A DNA stretch of 64,000 nucleotides from Bordetella ansorpii (GCF_900078705.1 NZ_FKIF01000009.1:124001-188000), one strand, 5' to 3'; shown: positions 18,115 to 29,138, counted from the stretch's first letter. Notes: generated by a model not told the origin, from the letters alone. A program made the numbers and translations.

Positions 18115-18669
18115 TCAGAACTGGTACAGGTACGTCAGCTGCAGCACGTTCAGGCCGGGATTGGGGCGCTTGATGCTGGCGTTGGAGAAGTGCGAGTAGC
18201 GCACGCCGATACGGCTGTTGTCGTTCAGCAGGAAGCCCGCGCCGACGTGATCGCCGAACTGGAAGGCGGTGCTGATGGTCTTGTCGGCGAAGGTGGTGTG
18301 GCTGAACACCGTGGCGCCCACGCCGGCTTCGAGGAAGAAGCGGTCGCTGGTCCACCAGCGGAACATCGGGATGGCGTTGGCCTGCCAGACGTGGTCGGGG
18401 GAACGGTCGCCCTGGGCCCACCAGTAGGACACGCCGAACTCGGGCGTCAGGTCCAGACGGCCCCAGTTGCCACCGAAGTTGACCGTCCAGATGGAAGGGG
18501 TTTCGTATTGCAGCGTGACGCGCTGGTAATGGTCGCCCACGCCGTAGTGGATGCCGAGGCCGCCATTCGTGCCCTCCTGGGACTGCGCATGCGCCACCGA
18601 CGCGCCGAACGCCAGAGCCAATCCGGCGACCAGCCCCGTGAGGGTTCTTTTCTTGTTGATGCTGTGCAT
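18115..18669 (-). CDS. pagL: Lipid A 3-O-deacylase PagL
   Basis: Outer-membrane beta-barrel esterase that removes the 3-position acyl chain of lipid A, altering endotoxin activity. The 184-residue precursor has a signal peptide cleaved near AHA|QSQ (28/29), amphipathic strands, the active-site His and Ser in GVRYSHFSNASI, and a C-terminal aromatic (TYLYQF) as required for barrel assembly. PagL is known from Bordetella bronchiseptica and Pseudomonas, so this fits the host group. It is monocistronic with its own terminator. Confidence 0.92.
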   Translation of the reverse strand: MHSINKKRTLTGLVAGLALAFGASVAHAQSQEGTNGGLGIHYGVGDHYQRVTLQYETPSIWTVNFGGNWGRLDLTPEFGVSYWWAQGDRSPDHVWQANAIPMFRWWTSDRFFLEAGVGATVFSHTTFADKTISTAFQFGDHVGAGFLLNDNSRIGVRYSHFSNASIKRPNPGLNVLQLTYLYQF

Positions 18670-18737
18670 GGAAGCTCCAAAATCGATTTGTAACGACAGC
18701 GGCTAACATATCAGAAAACCGCCCCTGTAATGAGGGT

Positions 18738-18753
18738 CGATTGTCTTCAATCG
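18738..18753. promoter_or_regulatory. Inverted repeat upstream of pagL
   Basis: CGATTG, TCTT, CAATCG about 70 bases upstream of the pagL start. A related AAAATCGA word occurs on either side (18680 and 18769 areas). It could be an operator for regulated lipid A modification, or chance. I recognise no known regulator's box. Confidence 0.3.
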
Positions 18754-18794
18754 GCAACATGTGTATTCAAAATCGACCTGCCCCGGGTCAATAG

Positions 18795-18828
18795 CCGGCC
18801 ATTAACCCATGAGTGGGAAAATGGCCGG
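18795..18828 (-). terminator. Stem-loop downstream of accD
   Basis: CCGGCCATT and AATGGCCGG with an inner CCCA/TGGG stem, 26 bases past the accD stop. There is no T run on either side, so it may stabilise the 3' end or assist factor-dependent termination rather than act as an intrinsic terminator. Confidence 0.45.
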
Positions 18829-18853
18829 GCCAGGGGCCGCGAGCGCGCCGGGA

Positions 18854-19732
18854 TCAGGCGGTGACGGCGTCCGCCGGCTGGCGGGTCAACAGGGCCAGGA
18901 GACGGGCGATTTCCTCACGCAGCTGACGGCGGTCCACCACCATGTCGATGGCGCCCTTCTGCAGCAGGAACTCGGAACGCTGGAATCCTTCGGGCAGCTT
19001 CTCGCGCACGGTCTGCTCGATGACGCGGGGACCGGCGAAGCCGATCAGCGCCTTCGGTTCGGCGATGACCACGTCGCCCATGAAGGCGAAGCTGGCCGAC
19101 ACGCCGCCCATGGTGGGATCGGTCAGCACGCTGATGAACGGCAGGCCCGCCGCCGACAGGCGCGTCAGCATGGCGTTGGTCTTGGCCATCTGCATCAGCG
19201 ACAGCAGGCTTTCCTGCATGCGCGCGCCACCCGAGGCGGCCACGCAGATGAAGGGCGTGCGGTTGTCGATGGCGGCCTGCACGCCGCGGGCAAAACGCTC
19301 GCCCACCACGGAACCCATCGAGCCGCCCATGAATTCGAATTCGAAGCAGGCCAGCACGGTGGGAATACCGCGCACCGAACCGCTGACCACGACCAGCGCG
19401 TCGGTTTCACCGGTCTGCTTGACGGCTTCGGACAGGCGGTCGGGATACTTGCGCGAATCCTTGAACTTCAGCGGGTCCATCGAGCGCGTGTTGCCGCCGA
19501 TCTCGACGCGGCCTTCCAGGTCGAGCAGCGAGTCGATGCGCGTGCGCGAACCGATGCGCATGTGATGGTCGCACTTGGGGCACACGTGCAGGTTGGCCGC
19601 CAGGTCTTCGTTGTACAGCACCGATTCGCACGAGGGGCACTTGACCCACAGCCCTTCGGGCACGCGGCTCTTGACGCTGTCGGCGGTGGGTTTGTTGATG
19701 CGAGGCGGCAGGAGTTTTTCGATCCAGCTCAT
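18854..19732 (-). CDS. accD: Acetyl-CoA carboxylase carboxyltransferase subunit beta
   Basis: Transfers the carboxyl group from biotin to acetyl-CoA, giving malonyl-CoA for fatty acid synthesis, as part of the AccA2D2 tetramer. The 292-residue protein carries the N-terminal zinc ribbon Cys32, Cys35, Cys51, Cys54 (CPSC...CPKC). Crotonase-fold motifs follow, such as [17 protein letters not shown] and [16 protein letters not shown]. It follows trpA by 42 bases on the same strand, so it is the third gene of trpB-trpA-accD. In many beta- and gammaproteobacteria folC comes next; here pagL does. Confidence 0.97.
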   Translation of the reverse strand: MSWIEKLLPPRINKPTADSVKSRVPEGLWVKCPSCESVLYNEDLAANLHVCPKCDHHMRIGSRTRIDSLLDLEGRVEIGGNTRSMDPLKFKDSRKYPDRLSEAVKQTGETDALVVVSGSVRGIPTVLACFEFEFMGGSMGSVVGERFARGVQAAIDNRTPFICVAASGGARMQESLLSLMQMAKTNAMLTRLSAAGLPFISVLTDPTMGGVSASFAFMGDVVIAEPKALIGFAGPRVIEQTVREKLPEGFQRSEFLLQKGAIDMVVDRRQLREEIARLLALLTRQPADAVTA

Positions 19733-19774
19733 ATTGTGTCGAGGTCCCGTAGGGCAAATCGGGCGCGGCGCCGC

Positions 19775-20632
19775 TCAGGCGGCCGCGTCGTGTCGTTGGG
19801 TCTGGTCCAGGGCGGCGCGGATGGTGCGCAGCCATTGTCCGGCGGCGGCCACCGCGGCCTGGGTCTGCTGATCGGGCGCGGCATCGGCCACGGCCTCTTC
19901 GATGGTCTGGATGAGCTTGGTGCCGATGACCACGGCATCGGCATGGCGCGCCACGCGCGCCGCGCTGTCGGCATCGCGGATGCCGAAGCCCACGCCCACC
20001 GGAATGCCGACGTGGCGGCGGATCAGTTCCAGGCGCCGGGCCACGTCGTCGGTGTTCAGGCTGGCCGCGCCGGTGACGCCCTTGAGCGACACGTAGTAGA
20101 CGTAGCCGCGCGCCACGCGCGCCACCGACCGGATGCGCGCCTCGGTGGAGGTGGGCGCCAGCAGGAAGATCGGGCAGATGCCGGCCTGGCCGAGATCGGC
20201 CGCGAAGGCGTCGACCTCTTCCGGCGGATAGTCGACCACCAGCACGCCGTCGACGCCGGCTTGCGCCGCGCGCTGCGCGAAGGCCTGCTGGCCCATGCGC
20301 TCGATGGGGTTGGCGTAGCCCATCAGCACCACGGGAGTGACGGCGTCGTCGCGGCGGAACTCGGCCACCAGTTCGAGCACGCGGACCAGGCCCACGCCCT
20401 GGGCGATGGCGCGCTCGGCGGCGCGCTGGATCACCGGACCGTCCGCCATGGGATCGGAGAACGGAACGCCCAGCTCGATGATGTCGGCGCCGGCGCGCAC
20501 CAGTTCGTGCATCAGCGGCACGGTGGCGGCGGGCGACGGATCGCCCGCGGCGATGTACGGCACGAGCGCGGCGCCGCCGGCCTGGGCTCGGCGGGCGAAC
20601 GCGGCGTCGATGCGGTTGGAAGTGTTGGTCAT
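19775..20632 (-). CDS. trpA: Tryptophan synthase alpha chain
   Basis: Cleaves indole-3-glycerol phosphate to indole and glyceraldehyde 3-phosphate; indole is channelled to TrpB. The 285-residue TIM barrel has the catalytic Glu in [30 protein letters not shown], and the phosphate loop [11 protein letters not shown]. It follows trpB by six bases. A slightly long C-terminal tail ([12 protein letters not shown]...) is present. Confidence 0.97.
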   Translation of the reverse strand: MTNTSNRIDAAFARRAQAGGAALVPYIAAGDPSPAATVPLMHELVRAGADIIELGVPFSDPMADGPVIQRAAERAIAQGVGLVRVLELVAEFRRDDAVTPVVLMGYANPIERMGQQAFAQRAAQAGVDGVLVVDYPPEEVDAFAADLGQAGICPIFLLAPTSTEARIRSVARVARGYVYYVSLKGVTGAASLNTDDVARRLELIRRHVGIPVGVGFGIRDADSAARVARHADAVVIGTKLIQTIEEAVADAAPDQQTQAAVAAAGQWLRTIRAALDQTQRHDAAA

Positions 20633-20638
20633 GTCAGG

Positions 20639-21838
<1,200 letters not shown>

Positions 21839-21878
21839 CAGGGTTCTCCGGGGTGGCTGCCCAAAAGGGAGGCAGCAC

Positions 21879-21894
21879 CGGTTTTGCAACCGGA
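21879..21894. promoter_or_regulatory. Small hairpin upstream of trpB
   Basis: CCGGTT, TTGC, AACCGG, 41 bases before the trpB start on the leader side. There is no Trp-rich leader peptide, so classical trp attenuation is not indicated. It is possibly an operator or leader hairpin. Confidence 0.25.
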
Positions 21895-22065
21895 CATTTT
21901 AGCGTAGCCGGGCGAAGCTGGCGGGCGCCCGCCTCGACGCCCTGCGGCCAAGGCTTGCCGCCCGCCTTCTGTCACGCGTCACGGACGGTGACGAGGCTTA
22001 CCGCCGGTGGCTTGCCAGCCACGATCCAGTGCCCGCCGCAACGGCCCCGGCCGGCAGGGGACGGG

Positions 22066-23217
22066 CTACAGCGAATGGCCCAGTTGGCGCAGGAAACGGT
22101 CGCAGGCGTCCAGTTGATCCAGGGCCACGAACTCGTCGGGCTTGTGCGCCTGCTCGATGGAGCCGGGGCCGCAAACCACGGCGGGAATGCCCACGCCCTG
22201 GAACAGGCCCGCCTCGGTGCCGTAGGCCACCTTGCGGGTGGCGCGGTCCTGGGTCAGGCCGCGCACCAGCTCGGTGATGGCGGCCAGTTCCGAGGCCTCC
22301 AGCGCCGGCGCCGCGGCGCCGGTCTCGATCTCGATGCGCGCGTCCGCGTATTCGGCCTGCATGCGCGGCAGCAGTTCCTCGCGCACATAGCGCTCGACGT
22401 CCACCTGGATGCTGTCGGACGACACGCCCGGCAGGTTGCGGAATTCGTACATGAACTCGCACAGCTCGGGGATGGTGTTGACCGCGATGCCGCCGCGGAT
22501 CTGGTTGGTGGTCATGGTGGAGAACGGCACGTCGAAGAATTCGTCGTACGGACCCTTGGCCTTCATGGCATCGGCCAGTTCGCGTATGCGGCAGATCAGC
22601 AGGGCGGCGTACTCGATGGCGTTGCAGCCGCGCGGCGTCAGCGACGAGTGCGCGGCCTTGCCATGCACGCGGCAGCGGAACAGATTGATGCCCTTGTGCG
22701 CCACCACCACCTTCATGCTGGTGGGCTCGCCCACCACGCACCCCTCGGGGCGGATGCCGCGATCCTTCAGCTCGGCCAGCATGAGGGGCGCGCCGGCGCA
22801 GCCGACTTCCTCGTCGTACGAAAAGGCCAGATGGATGGGTTTCTTGCGCGGCATGGCCAGGAATTCGGGCACCAGCGCCAGCGAAGAAGCGATGAACCCC
22901 TTCATGTCGCACGCCCCGCGCCCCTGCAGAGCGCCGTTCTTCTCGACCAGCTTGAAGGGATCGGACGACCAGTCCTGTCCATCGACCGGCACCACGTCGG
23001 TGTGGCCGGACAGCACGACACCGCCATCGGTATTGCCATCGGCCGCCGGCAAGGTGGCGAACAGATTGGCCTTGGTCTTCTCGGGATTGTGCGCCAGCCA
23101 GGCGGCCGCGCCCTGCCCCTTGAGATAGTCACGCGCGGTCTCGATCAGGGCCAGATTCGAATTGCGGCTGGTGGTGTCGAAAGCAACCAGCTCTTCAAGC
23201 CAGGTACGGGTGTTCAT
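22066..23217 (-). CDS. argE: Acetylornithine deacetylase
   Basis: Removes the acetyl group of N-acetylornithine in arginine synthesis. M20 metallopeptidase fold of 383 residues from MNTRTW. The metal ligands and catalytic residues are in LSGHTDVVPVDG, GRGACDMKGF and SYDEEVGCAG, with a dimerisation lid and a late CGPGSIEQAHKPDEFV. The frame extends to 23241 but the ATG at 23217 is preferred. It is monocistronic on the minus strand, 227 bases upstream of trpB. The closest alternative within M20 would be DapE, but the motifs and lid favour ArgE. Confidence 0.93.
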   Translation of the reverse strand: MNTRTWLEELVAFDTTSRNSNLALIETARDYLKGQGAAAWLAHNPEKTKANLFATLPAADGNTDGGVVLSGHTDVVPVDGQDWSSDPFKLVEKNGALQGRGACDMKGFIASSLALVPEFLAMPRKKPIHLAFSYDEEVGCAGAPLMLAELKDRGIRPEGCVVGEPTSMKVVVAHKGINLFRCRVHGKAAHSSLTPRGCNAIEYAALLICRIRELADAMKAKGPYDEFFDVPFSTMTTNQIRGGIAVNTIPELCEFMYEFRNLPGVSSDSIQVDVERYVREELLPRMQAEYADARIEIETGAAAPALEASELAAITELVRGLTQDRATRKVAYGTEAGLFQGVGIPAVVCGPGSIEQAHKPDEFVALDQLDACDRFLRQLGHSL

Positions 23218-23760
23218 GATGCTGGGCGTGGATAGAGGCAAAGTGGCAGTTTATGGGAAGGATGCTGGCATCTGGGGGGTTGGCCGGGTTTGTCCTATGT
23301 GCCCAGGTCAGGCGTGGATTTTCCATGCGTGAAAGGTTTGAGTTCTTGAGCGCCGGGGGCATCGCTGCGAAGCACGGCGGGCCACGCGGGAATCAGCCCA
23401 GCCTTAGCCCCGACTACGATTGCACCCAACGAAGCACGGCGACACGCCATCGCATGTTTTCCGATCCCCCAAGGCGCTGACGACAGACACTGCCCATGAC
23501 CGCCAGCCCCCGGATGGATCACTGCTTTCACCCGCCCTGACGCACTAAAAAGAACGTGTTTTGCAAGTCGGCCGCATTGCTCGGATGTGAGCCGCGGGCG
23601 TGCCGGAGAAGTCACGCCCGGAGCGCGAAAGCGCGAGGACGGGACTTCGCAGGCACGCCCGCGGCGCCATAAAGAACAAGATACCCCCGCCATACCCCAG
23701 CCGTCTTTACCCCATCGGAAAGAAAACCCGCTTGCCGACACCGTCACTAAAAAACCCAGT
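23218..23760. other. 543-base intergenic region upstream of argE
   Basis: No gene is supported. Several open frames cross it, but none shows family motifs or consistent third-position bias. It holds the argE promoter region near its left end, which I cannot define with confidence, and a complete copy of the dispersed stem-loop element at 23591-23665. The remainder, between about 23290 and 23580, shows nothing I recognise. Confidence 0.6.
23591..23665 (+). repeat. Dispersed stem-loop element, copy 1
   Basis: Perfect 14-bp outer stem GCCGCGGGCGTGCC / GGCACGCCCGCGGC. Inside it lies GAAGTC pairing with GACTTC, and an apical GCGC-GAAA-GCGC tetraloop hairpin. The inner 46-odd bases are almost identical to copy 3 (29471-29555) and closely related to copy 2 (29270-29344, inverted). 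Just beyond the outer stem comes AAGAAC, as in the other copies. It lies between relA and argE, antisense to both. Confidence 0.85.
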
Positions 23761-25998
23761 TCAGCGCCGGTCCGCCCCCGACACGCCGGGAACGGCCCGC
23801 AGCGCATCCAGCGCACGGCCGAGCGCCTCGCCGTCCCGCACCTCGACCGTGAAGACCATGTGCGCCAACGACTGCCGGCTCTGGGTATTGACGCCGACCA
23901 CGTTCAGGCGCAGCCGCGCAAAGACTTCGGAGAGGTCGCGCAGCAGGCCGGGGCGGTCGTGGGCGCGCACGCTGATGTCCACCGGATAGACCGTGTCGGC
24001 CGTCTGGCCCCAGGCCACGTCGATCACCCGCTCGGCCTCGCGGGCGGCCAGGGCGAGGTAGCTCGGGCAGTCGGCGCGGTGGATGGAAACGCCGCGGCCA
24101 CGCGTGACGAAGCCGGCGATCGCGTCCGGCGGCGCGGGGCGGCAGCAGCGGGCCAACTGGGTCATCAGCGAGCCCACGCCCACCACCAGCACCCCGCTCT
24201 TGCCGCCCGCCGTGACGCTGCCCGCGCCCGGCGCGTTGGCATGGCGCAGCGCGTGCGGCTGGGGTTCCACGACCGGCGCCGGCTGCTGGAACACGGCGTC
24301 GATCTGGCGCAGGCTGAACTCTTCCTTGGCGGCGGCCACATACAGGTCGTCGGCGCGGGCGAAGCCCAGCGTCTGCGCAAGCTGTTCCAGGTTGACCGCG
24401 GTCTTGCCCAGCCGCTGCAGTTCCTTTTCGACCAGCGCCTGGCCTTGCGTGATGCGCTGCTGCAGCTCGATGGCATTGAACCAGGCGCGCACCTTGGCGC
24501 GCGAGCGCGGCGCGGCCAGGTAGCCCAGTTGCGGGTTGAGCCAGTCGCGCGACGGGCCGCCCGCCTTGGCGGAAATGATCTCGACCGTCTGGCCCGTGGC
24601 CAGCCGCGTATGCAACGGCACCATCTGGCCATCGACCCGCGCGCCGCGGCAACGGTGGCCCAGGTCGGTATGCAGGTGATAGGCGAAGTCGACCGCCGTG
24701 GCGCCCTCGGGCAGCTCGATCACGCGCGCCTGCGGCGTCATCACGTAGATGCGGCCATCGCCGGTGTGCGTGGCGGCATCGGGCGCATCGTGGCCTTCCG
24801 CGGCCCCGACGTCGGCGCCCCAGGCCAGCAGTTGCCGCATCCACGCCAGTTGGCGGTCGTAGTCGCTGGAGGCCGCCACCTGGCCGCCGCGCGCGCCGGC
24901 TTCCTTGTAGCGCCAGTGCGCGGCCATGCCGTACTCGGCGAACTGGTGCATCTCGCGCGTGCGGATCTGCACCTCGAACGGCCGGCCGTCGTCATCGCTG
25001 ACCACCGTGTGCAGCGAGCGGTAGCCATTGGGCTTGGGCCGCGAGATGTAGTCGTCGAAGGCCTCGGGAATGGGCGCCCACATTTCGTGCACCAGGCCCA
25101 GCACGGCGTAGCAATCGCGCACGTCCTCGACGATGACGCGCAGCGCGCGCAGATCGAACAGTTTCGAGAAATCCAGCGTCTTCACGCGCATCTTGTTCCA
25201 GATGCTGTAGATGTGCTTGGGCCGCCCGCTGACCTCGGCGGTGATGCCCGCGCCCTCCAGGGCGGCGCGCAGGCGGTCGATGGCGGCCGCGATGAAGGCC
25301 TCGCGCTCGGCGCGCTTCTCTTCCAGCAGCCTGGCGATTTCCTTGTAGCGCATGGGTTCGAGGAAACGAAACGCCAGGTCTTCCATCTCCCATTTCAGTT
25401 GCCAGATGCCCAGCCGGTTGGCCAGCGGCGTGTACAGGTCGAGGGTCTCGCGGGCGAAGGCCGGATCGCACGGCGCCTTGGTCTCGGCATGCCAGCGCAG
25501 GGTCTGCAGGCGCGAGGCCAGGCGCATCAGCACGATGCGCAGGTCGGCCGCCATGGCCAGCAGCATCTTGCGCTGCATCTCTTTCTGGCTGCCGGTATCG
25601 GCCGAGGCATCGCTGGCCTGCCGCGCCACCGCGCCCAGGCGCAGCAGCGCGCGGGCGCCATGCACCAGGCGCGCCACTTCGGGCCCGAACTCGGCCGCGA
25701 TGGGATCATTGCGCGGCGGCGGCACGGGCGCCATCGGGTCGTGCGGCAGCGAGACCAGCAAGGCGGCGGCGCGCGTCGCGGCGTCGGTCTGCAGGCGAGC
25801 CAAGAGGCGCGTCACGCCCACGGCATGCGTGCGCAGGGGCTCGCCCGTCAGCGCCACCTGGCCGTCGAAGCGCGGCTCGGCCCAGGCGGCGGCCCGTTCG
25901 ACCAGGCGCGCGCCGTCTTCGTCGAGCCCCTGCACGGCGGCCTGGCGCCAGGCGGCGTCGAACGGACCGGGCAGAACGGGATCGGTGGAGGCGGACAT
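23761..25998 (-). CDS. relA: GTP pyrophosphokinase RelA
   Basis: Makes (p)ppGpp when ribosomes stall with uncharged tRNA. The 745-residue protein has an N-terminal pseudo-hydrolase domain in which the HD pair is degenerate (LLVSLPHDPMAP). The synthetase domain is intact (GRPKHIYSIWNKM, FDLRALRVIV, KPNGYRSLHTVV). Next come a TGS domain (VMTPQARVIELPEGATAVDF), a conserved ARCCRP cysteine motif with GFVTRGRGVSIHRADCPSYL, and a C-terminal ACT domain. The loss of HD residues marks it as RelA rather than bifunctional SpoT. The start at 25998 (MSASTDP) is an ATG; the TTG at 26028 is less likely. Confidence 0.93.
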   Translation of the reverse strand: MSASTDPVLPGPFDAAWRQAAVQGLDEDGARLVERAAAWAEPRFDGQVALTGEPLRTHAVGVTRLLARLQTDAATRAAALLVSLPHDPMAPVPPPRNDPIAAEFGPEVARLVHGARALLRLGAVARQASDASADTGSQKEMQRKMLLAMAADLRIVLMRLASRLQTLRWHAETKAPCDPAFARETLDLYTPLANRLGIWQLKWEMEDLAFRFLEPMRYKEIARLLEEKRAEREAFIAAAIDRLRAALEGAGITAEVSGRPKHIYSIWNKMRVKTLDFSKLFDLRALRVIVEDVRDCYAVLGLVHEMWAPIPEAFDDYISRPKPNGYRSLHTVVSDDDGRPFEVQIRTREMHQFAEYGMAAHWRYKEAGARGGQVAASSDYDRQLAWMRQLLAWGADVGAAEGHDAPDAATHTGDGRIYVMTPQARVIELPEGATAVDFAYHLHTDLGHRCRGARVDGQMVPLHTRLATGQTVEIISAKAGGPSRDWLNPQLGYLAAPRSRAKVRAWFNAIELQQRITQGQALVEKELQRLGKTAVNLEQLAQTLGFARADDLYVAAAKEEFSLRQIDAVFQQPAPVVEPQPHALRHANAPGAGSVTAGGKSGVLVVGVGSLMTQLARCCRPAPPDAIAGFVTRGRGVSIHRADCPSYLALAAREAERVIDVAWGQTADTVYPVDISVRAHDRPGLLRDLSEVFARLRLNVVGVNTQSRQSLAHMVFTVEVRDGEALGRALDALRAVPGVSGADRR

Positions 25999-26076
25999 TG
26001 CGCGCGGCGTAGACGGACTGAGGGACAATTTTCTAACTCTACACTAGAGGTCCGAAGCAACCCCAGGAATCCCATC

Positions 26077-26910
26077 ATGTTCCGATGGCTGCGCGGCCGA
26101 GGAGCCGCCGCCCCCGACGTGGCCGAGATGCAGGCCCGCATTCCCGACGACCTCTGGCAGCGGGTGCTGTCGGCCTATCCGTTCCTGGCCCCGCTCGCGG
26201 CGCCCGAGCGCGAGCAGTTGCGGGCGCGCTGCGCCTGGCTGCTGGCCAGCAAGAACCTGAACGGCGCGCGCGGCCTGGATCCCACGGATTTCATGCGCCT
26301 GGCGATCGCCGCGCAGGCCGCCCTGCCCATCCTGCACCTGTCGCCGTCGCTGTACGAGGGCTGGGACGAGATCATCCTCTACCCCGAAGGCTTCTCCATC
26401 CCGCGCCGCCAGATGGACGAGGACGGCGTGGTGCACGAATACGTGGAAGAGGCGGCCGGCGAGGCCTGGGACGGCGGGCCGGTCGTGCTGTCCTGGAGCG
26501 ACCCCGATCCCGAGGCCGGCGCCTTCAACGCGGTCATCCACGAATTCGCCCACAAGCTCGACCTGCACGCGGGCCAGGCCGACGGCATGCCGTCGCTGGC
26601 GGCCCATCCCGACATCAAGCCGCGCGTGTGGCGGCAGGTGCTGGCGGACAGCTACGACCGCTACGTGGCCGCGCTGGAGGCGGTGGAAGCCGCCATTGCG
26701 CCCGACGTCGACCCCGAAAGCGAAGACGCCGACGCCTGGTACGCCAGCCTGCCGCTGGACCCGTACGCCGCCACGGACGAGGCCGAGTTCTTCGCGGTCA
26801 GCTCCGAGCATTTCTTCATCGATCCGCTGCCGCTGGCGCAGGCGCTGCCCGACTGGCATGCCCTGCTGCGGGCCTACTACCGGCAGGACACCCTGGCGCG
26901 GCTGGCGTGA
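26077..26910 (+). CDS. mtfA: MtfA zinc peptidase (Mlc titration factor family)
   Basis: 277-residue M90 metallopeptidase. The HEFAH zinc motif is at 156-160 (VIHEFAHKLDLHAG), with the downstream glutamate in DEAEFFAVSSEHFF. In E. coli MtfA binds and titrates the repressor Mlc; in other bacteria its partner is unknown. It is divergent from relA with only 78 bases between starts. Its stop overlaps the start of the following gene (GTGA). Confidence 0.92.
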   Translation: MFRWLRGRGAAAPDVAEMQARIPDDLWQRVLSAYPFLAPLAAPEREQLRARCAWLLASKNLNGARGLDPTDFMRLAIAAQAALPILHLSPSLYEGWDEIILYPEGFSIPRRQMDEDGVVHEYVEEAAGEAWDGGPVVLSWSDPDPEAGAFNAVIHEFAHKLDLHAGQADGMPSLAAHPDIKPRVWRQVLADSYDRYVAALEAVEAAIAPDVDPESEDADAWYASLPLDPYAATDEAEFFAVSSEHFFIDPLPLAQALPDWHALLRAYYRQDTLARLA

Positions 26911-27416
26911 AGACGCTGCTGATCGTCTGGCATTCGCGCACCGGCGCGGCGCGCGCCATGGCCGCCGCGCTGGAGCGCGGCGCCCGCCATGCCGCCCGTG
27001 AACTGGACGCCGCGCCGCACCTGGCGGTGGTGCGCCGGCGCGCGGGCCGAGCCCAGCCCGGCGACGTGCTGAAAGCCGATGGCTACCTGTTCTGCGCGCC
27101 CGAGAACCTGGGCACGCTCAGCGGCGAGATGAAGGAATTCTTCGACCGCGCTTATTACCCGGCGCTGGACCGCATCGCGGGCCGGCCGTATGGCCTGGCG
27201 ATCAGCGCGGGCACCGACGGCTCGGGCGCGGCGCGCCAGGCCGAGCGCATCTGCACCGGCTGGCGCCTGCGCGCAGTGGCGCCGGCGCTGGTGGCGCGCA
27301 ATGGCGCGCAGACACCCGAAGCGATCATGGCCGCCAAGACAGTGCCGGCGGCCGTCCTCGCGCAATGCGAGGAGCTGGGCGGCCTGCTGGCCGCCACCCT
27401 GCTGGCGGGCCTCTGA
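26907..27416 (+). CDS. Flavodoxin-fold NAD(P)H-dependent oxidoreductase-like protein
   Basis: 169-residue protein beginning KTLLIVWHSRTGAARAMAAAL, a flavodoxin-like first strand and phosphate-binding loop. It has FCAPENLGTLSGEMKEFFDRAYY in the middle, typical of the NADPH-dependent FMN reductase/flavodoxin group that includes WrbA-like proteins. The GTG start is inside the mtfA stop codon, so the two are coupled. Function beyond likely FMN binding is unknown. Confidence 0.8.
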   Translation: MKTLLIVWHSRTGAARAMAAALERGARHAARELDAAPHLAVVRRRAGRAQPGDVLKADGYLFCAPENLGTLSGEMKEFFDRAYYPALDRIAGRPYGLAISAGTDGSGAARQAERICTGWRLRAVAPALVARNGAQTPEAIMAAKTVPAAVLAQCEELGGLLAATLLAGL

Positions 27417-27553
27417 CGCGGCTGCGTGCGGGCGCCGGCCGGTTTTCGCCATGCCGCCGCCGGGGATCCCGTGGCGTCCGGGCGGTATCGCCGACACCCG
27501 GCCCTGCGGCGCAGCCAGCCCAGGCGCCCCGAGGAGCGCCTCGTATTTCCTGC

Positions 27554-27907
27554 TCAGGCGATGGCCGCCGTGACGACGATCTCGACCTTGTAGTCGGGAT
27601 TGGCCAGGCGCGCCTCGACGGTGGCGCGCGGGGGCGAGTTGCCGTCGGCCACCCAGGCGTCCCAGGCCTTGTTCATGCCGTCGAACTCCTTCATGTTGGT
27701 CACGAAGATCTGGGCCATCAGGATCTTGGTCTTGTCGGTACCGGCTTCGGCCAGCAGGCGGTCGATGGTGGCCAGTACCTGGGCCGTCTGGCCGGTGATG
27801 TCCAGCGTCGCGTCGTCCGGCACCTGGCCGGCCAGATAGGCCACGCCGTTGTACACGGCCATGTCGGACAGGCGCTTGGCGACGTTGAAACGCTTGATGC
27901 TGCTCAT
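27554..27907 (-). CDS. RidA family protein (YjgF/YER057c/UK114)
   Basis: 117-residue trimeric fold protein; RidA proteins hydrolyse reactive enamine/imine intermediates. Visible are AVYNGVAYLAGQVPDD, ITGQTAQVLATIDRLLAEAG and a C-terminal SPPRATVEARLANPDYKVEI. The arginine of PRATVEARL is the expected carboxylate-binding residue. The start at 27907 gives MSSIKRF. It lies 52 bases downstream of pncB on the same strand, so the two may be co-transcribed. It is one of several RidA subfamilies, so I give no symbol. Confidence 0.9.
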   Translation of the reverse strand: MSSIKRFNVAKRLSDMAVYNGVAYLAGQVPDDATLDITGQTAQVLATIDRLLAEAGTDKTKILMAQIFVTNMKEFDGMNKAWDAWVADGNSPPRATVEARLANPDYKVEIVVTAAIA

Positions 27908-27959
27908 GAAGACTTCCCCTTGCGGAAGAGAGTTTGCGGAAAAAGGACTGCGCGCCGCC

Positions 27960-29138
27960 TTACGCGGGCGCCAACTGGAAGACCTGGCGCAGATAGGCCA
28001 GATAGGCCGGATCGTCGCACATGGTCTTTTCGGGCGCATCGGACACCTTGGCCACCGGCTGGCCATTGCAGCGGACCATCTTCATGACGATCTGCAGCGG
28101 CTCGTGGCCCAGGTCGTTGGTCAGGTTGGTGCCGATGCCGAACGATACCTTGCAGCGCCCGGCGAAGCGGCGCGCCAGTTCGATGGCGCGCGGGAAGGTC
28201 AGGCCGTCGGAGAACACCAGGGTCTTGGCGCGCGGATCGGTGCGGTTGGCGCGGTAGTGTTCGAGCATGCGCTCGCCCCACGTGAAGGGATCGCCCGAAT
28301 CGTGGCGCGCGCCGTCGAACAGCTTGCAGAAATACATGTCGAAGTCGCGCAGGAACGCATCCATGCCGTAGACATCGGACAGCGCGATGCCCAGGTCGCC
28401 GCGGTATTCCTTGGCCCACACCTCGAACGCGAACACCTGCGAATCGCGCAGCCGTGGCCCCAGCGCCTGGCAGGCCTGCAAGTACTCGTGGCCCATGGTG
28501 CCCAGCGGCAGCACGCCGTGGCGCATGGCCAGCAGCACGTTGCTGGTGCCGGCGAAATGCCTGCCCATCTGCGTCTTCATGGTGGTCACGACTTCCTCGT
28601 GCCACATCCTGGAATAGCGCCTGCGCGTGCCGTAGTCGGCCACGCGGAAGTCGGCCAGCTCCGGATCGTCCAGCACCAGGTGCATCTTGGACTGCAGCCG
28701 GCTGCGCCCTTCTTCCCAGTCCGCATCCTTGCTGGTGTTGCGGAAGTAGACCTCGTTGACGATGGCCAGCACCGGGATCTCGAACAGGATCGTGTGCAGC
28801 CAGGGCCCCTCGACCGAGATGAAGATCTCGCCCGGATGATCGGGGTCGGGACTGACGGTGATGCAGCGTTCGGGCAGGTGGAACAGCCCCAGGAAATCGA
28901 CGAAGTCGCTCTTGATGAACCGCAGGTTGCGCAGGTACTCGAGCTCGGCCTCGGTGAACCGCAGTTGGCACAGATGCCGGATTTCCGCGCGGATCTCTTC
29001 CAGGTACGGACGCAGATCGATGCCGGGCGTGCGGCACTTGTAGCGGTACTGGACCTGGGCAGCGGGGAAATGGTGCAGCACGACCTGCATCATGCTGAAT
29101 TTGTACAGGTCGGTGTCGAGCAGCGAAGTGATTATCAT
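27960..29138 (-). CDS. pncB: Nicotinate phosphoribosyltransferase
   Basis: Converts nicotinate and PRPP to nicotinate mononucleotide in NAD salvage. The 392-residue protein starts [18 protein letters not shown], the family signature. It has the [23 protein letters not shown] segment with the catalytic histidine, [20 protein letters not shown] and [12 protein letters not shown]. The ATG at 29138 is chosen; the frame continues upstream through a copy of the stem-loop repeat and is non-coding there. Confidence 0.96.
   Translation of the reverse strand: MIITSLLDTDLYKFSMMQVVLHHFPAAQVQYRYKCRTPGIDLRPYLEEIRAEIRHLCQLRFTEAELEYLRNLRFIKSDFVDFLGLFHLPERCITVSPDPDHPGEIFISVEGPWLHTILFEIPVLAIVNEVYFRNTSKDADWEEGRSRLQSKMHLVLDDPELADFRVADYGTRRRYSRMWHEEVVTTMKTQMGRHFAGTSNVLLAMRHGVLPLGTMGHEYLQACQALGPRLRDSQVFAFEVWAKEYRGDLGIALSDVYGMDAFLRDFDMYFCKLFDGARHDSGDPFTWGERMLEHYRANRTDPRAKTLVFSDGLTFPRAIELARRFAGRCKVSFGIGTNLTNDLGHEPLQIVMKMVRCNGQPVAKVSDAPEKTMCDDPAYLAYLRQVFQLAPA

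Noticed and set aside
21839-22065. A trp leader peptide or attenuator before trpB
   Set aside because: No Trp-rich short frame and no terminator/antiterminator pair; only one small hairpin is present.
23295-23816. A 173-codon minus-strand frame in the argE-relA gap
   Set aside because: It runs through the stem-loop repeat and into the relA 3' end, with no motifs; judged accidental.
23761-25998. Loss of the HD hydrolase motif in the stringent-response enzyme as a defect
   Set aside because: Degenerate HD residues are the normal state of RelA in beta- and gammaproteobacteria.
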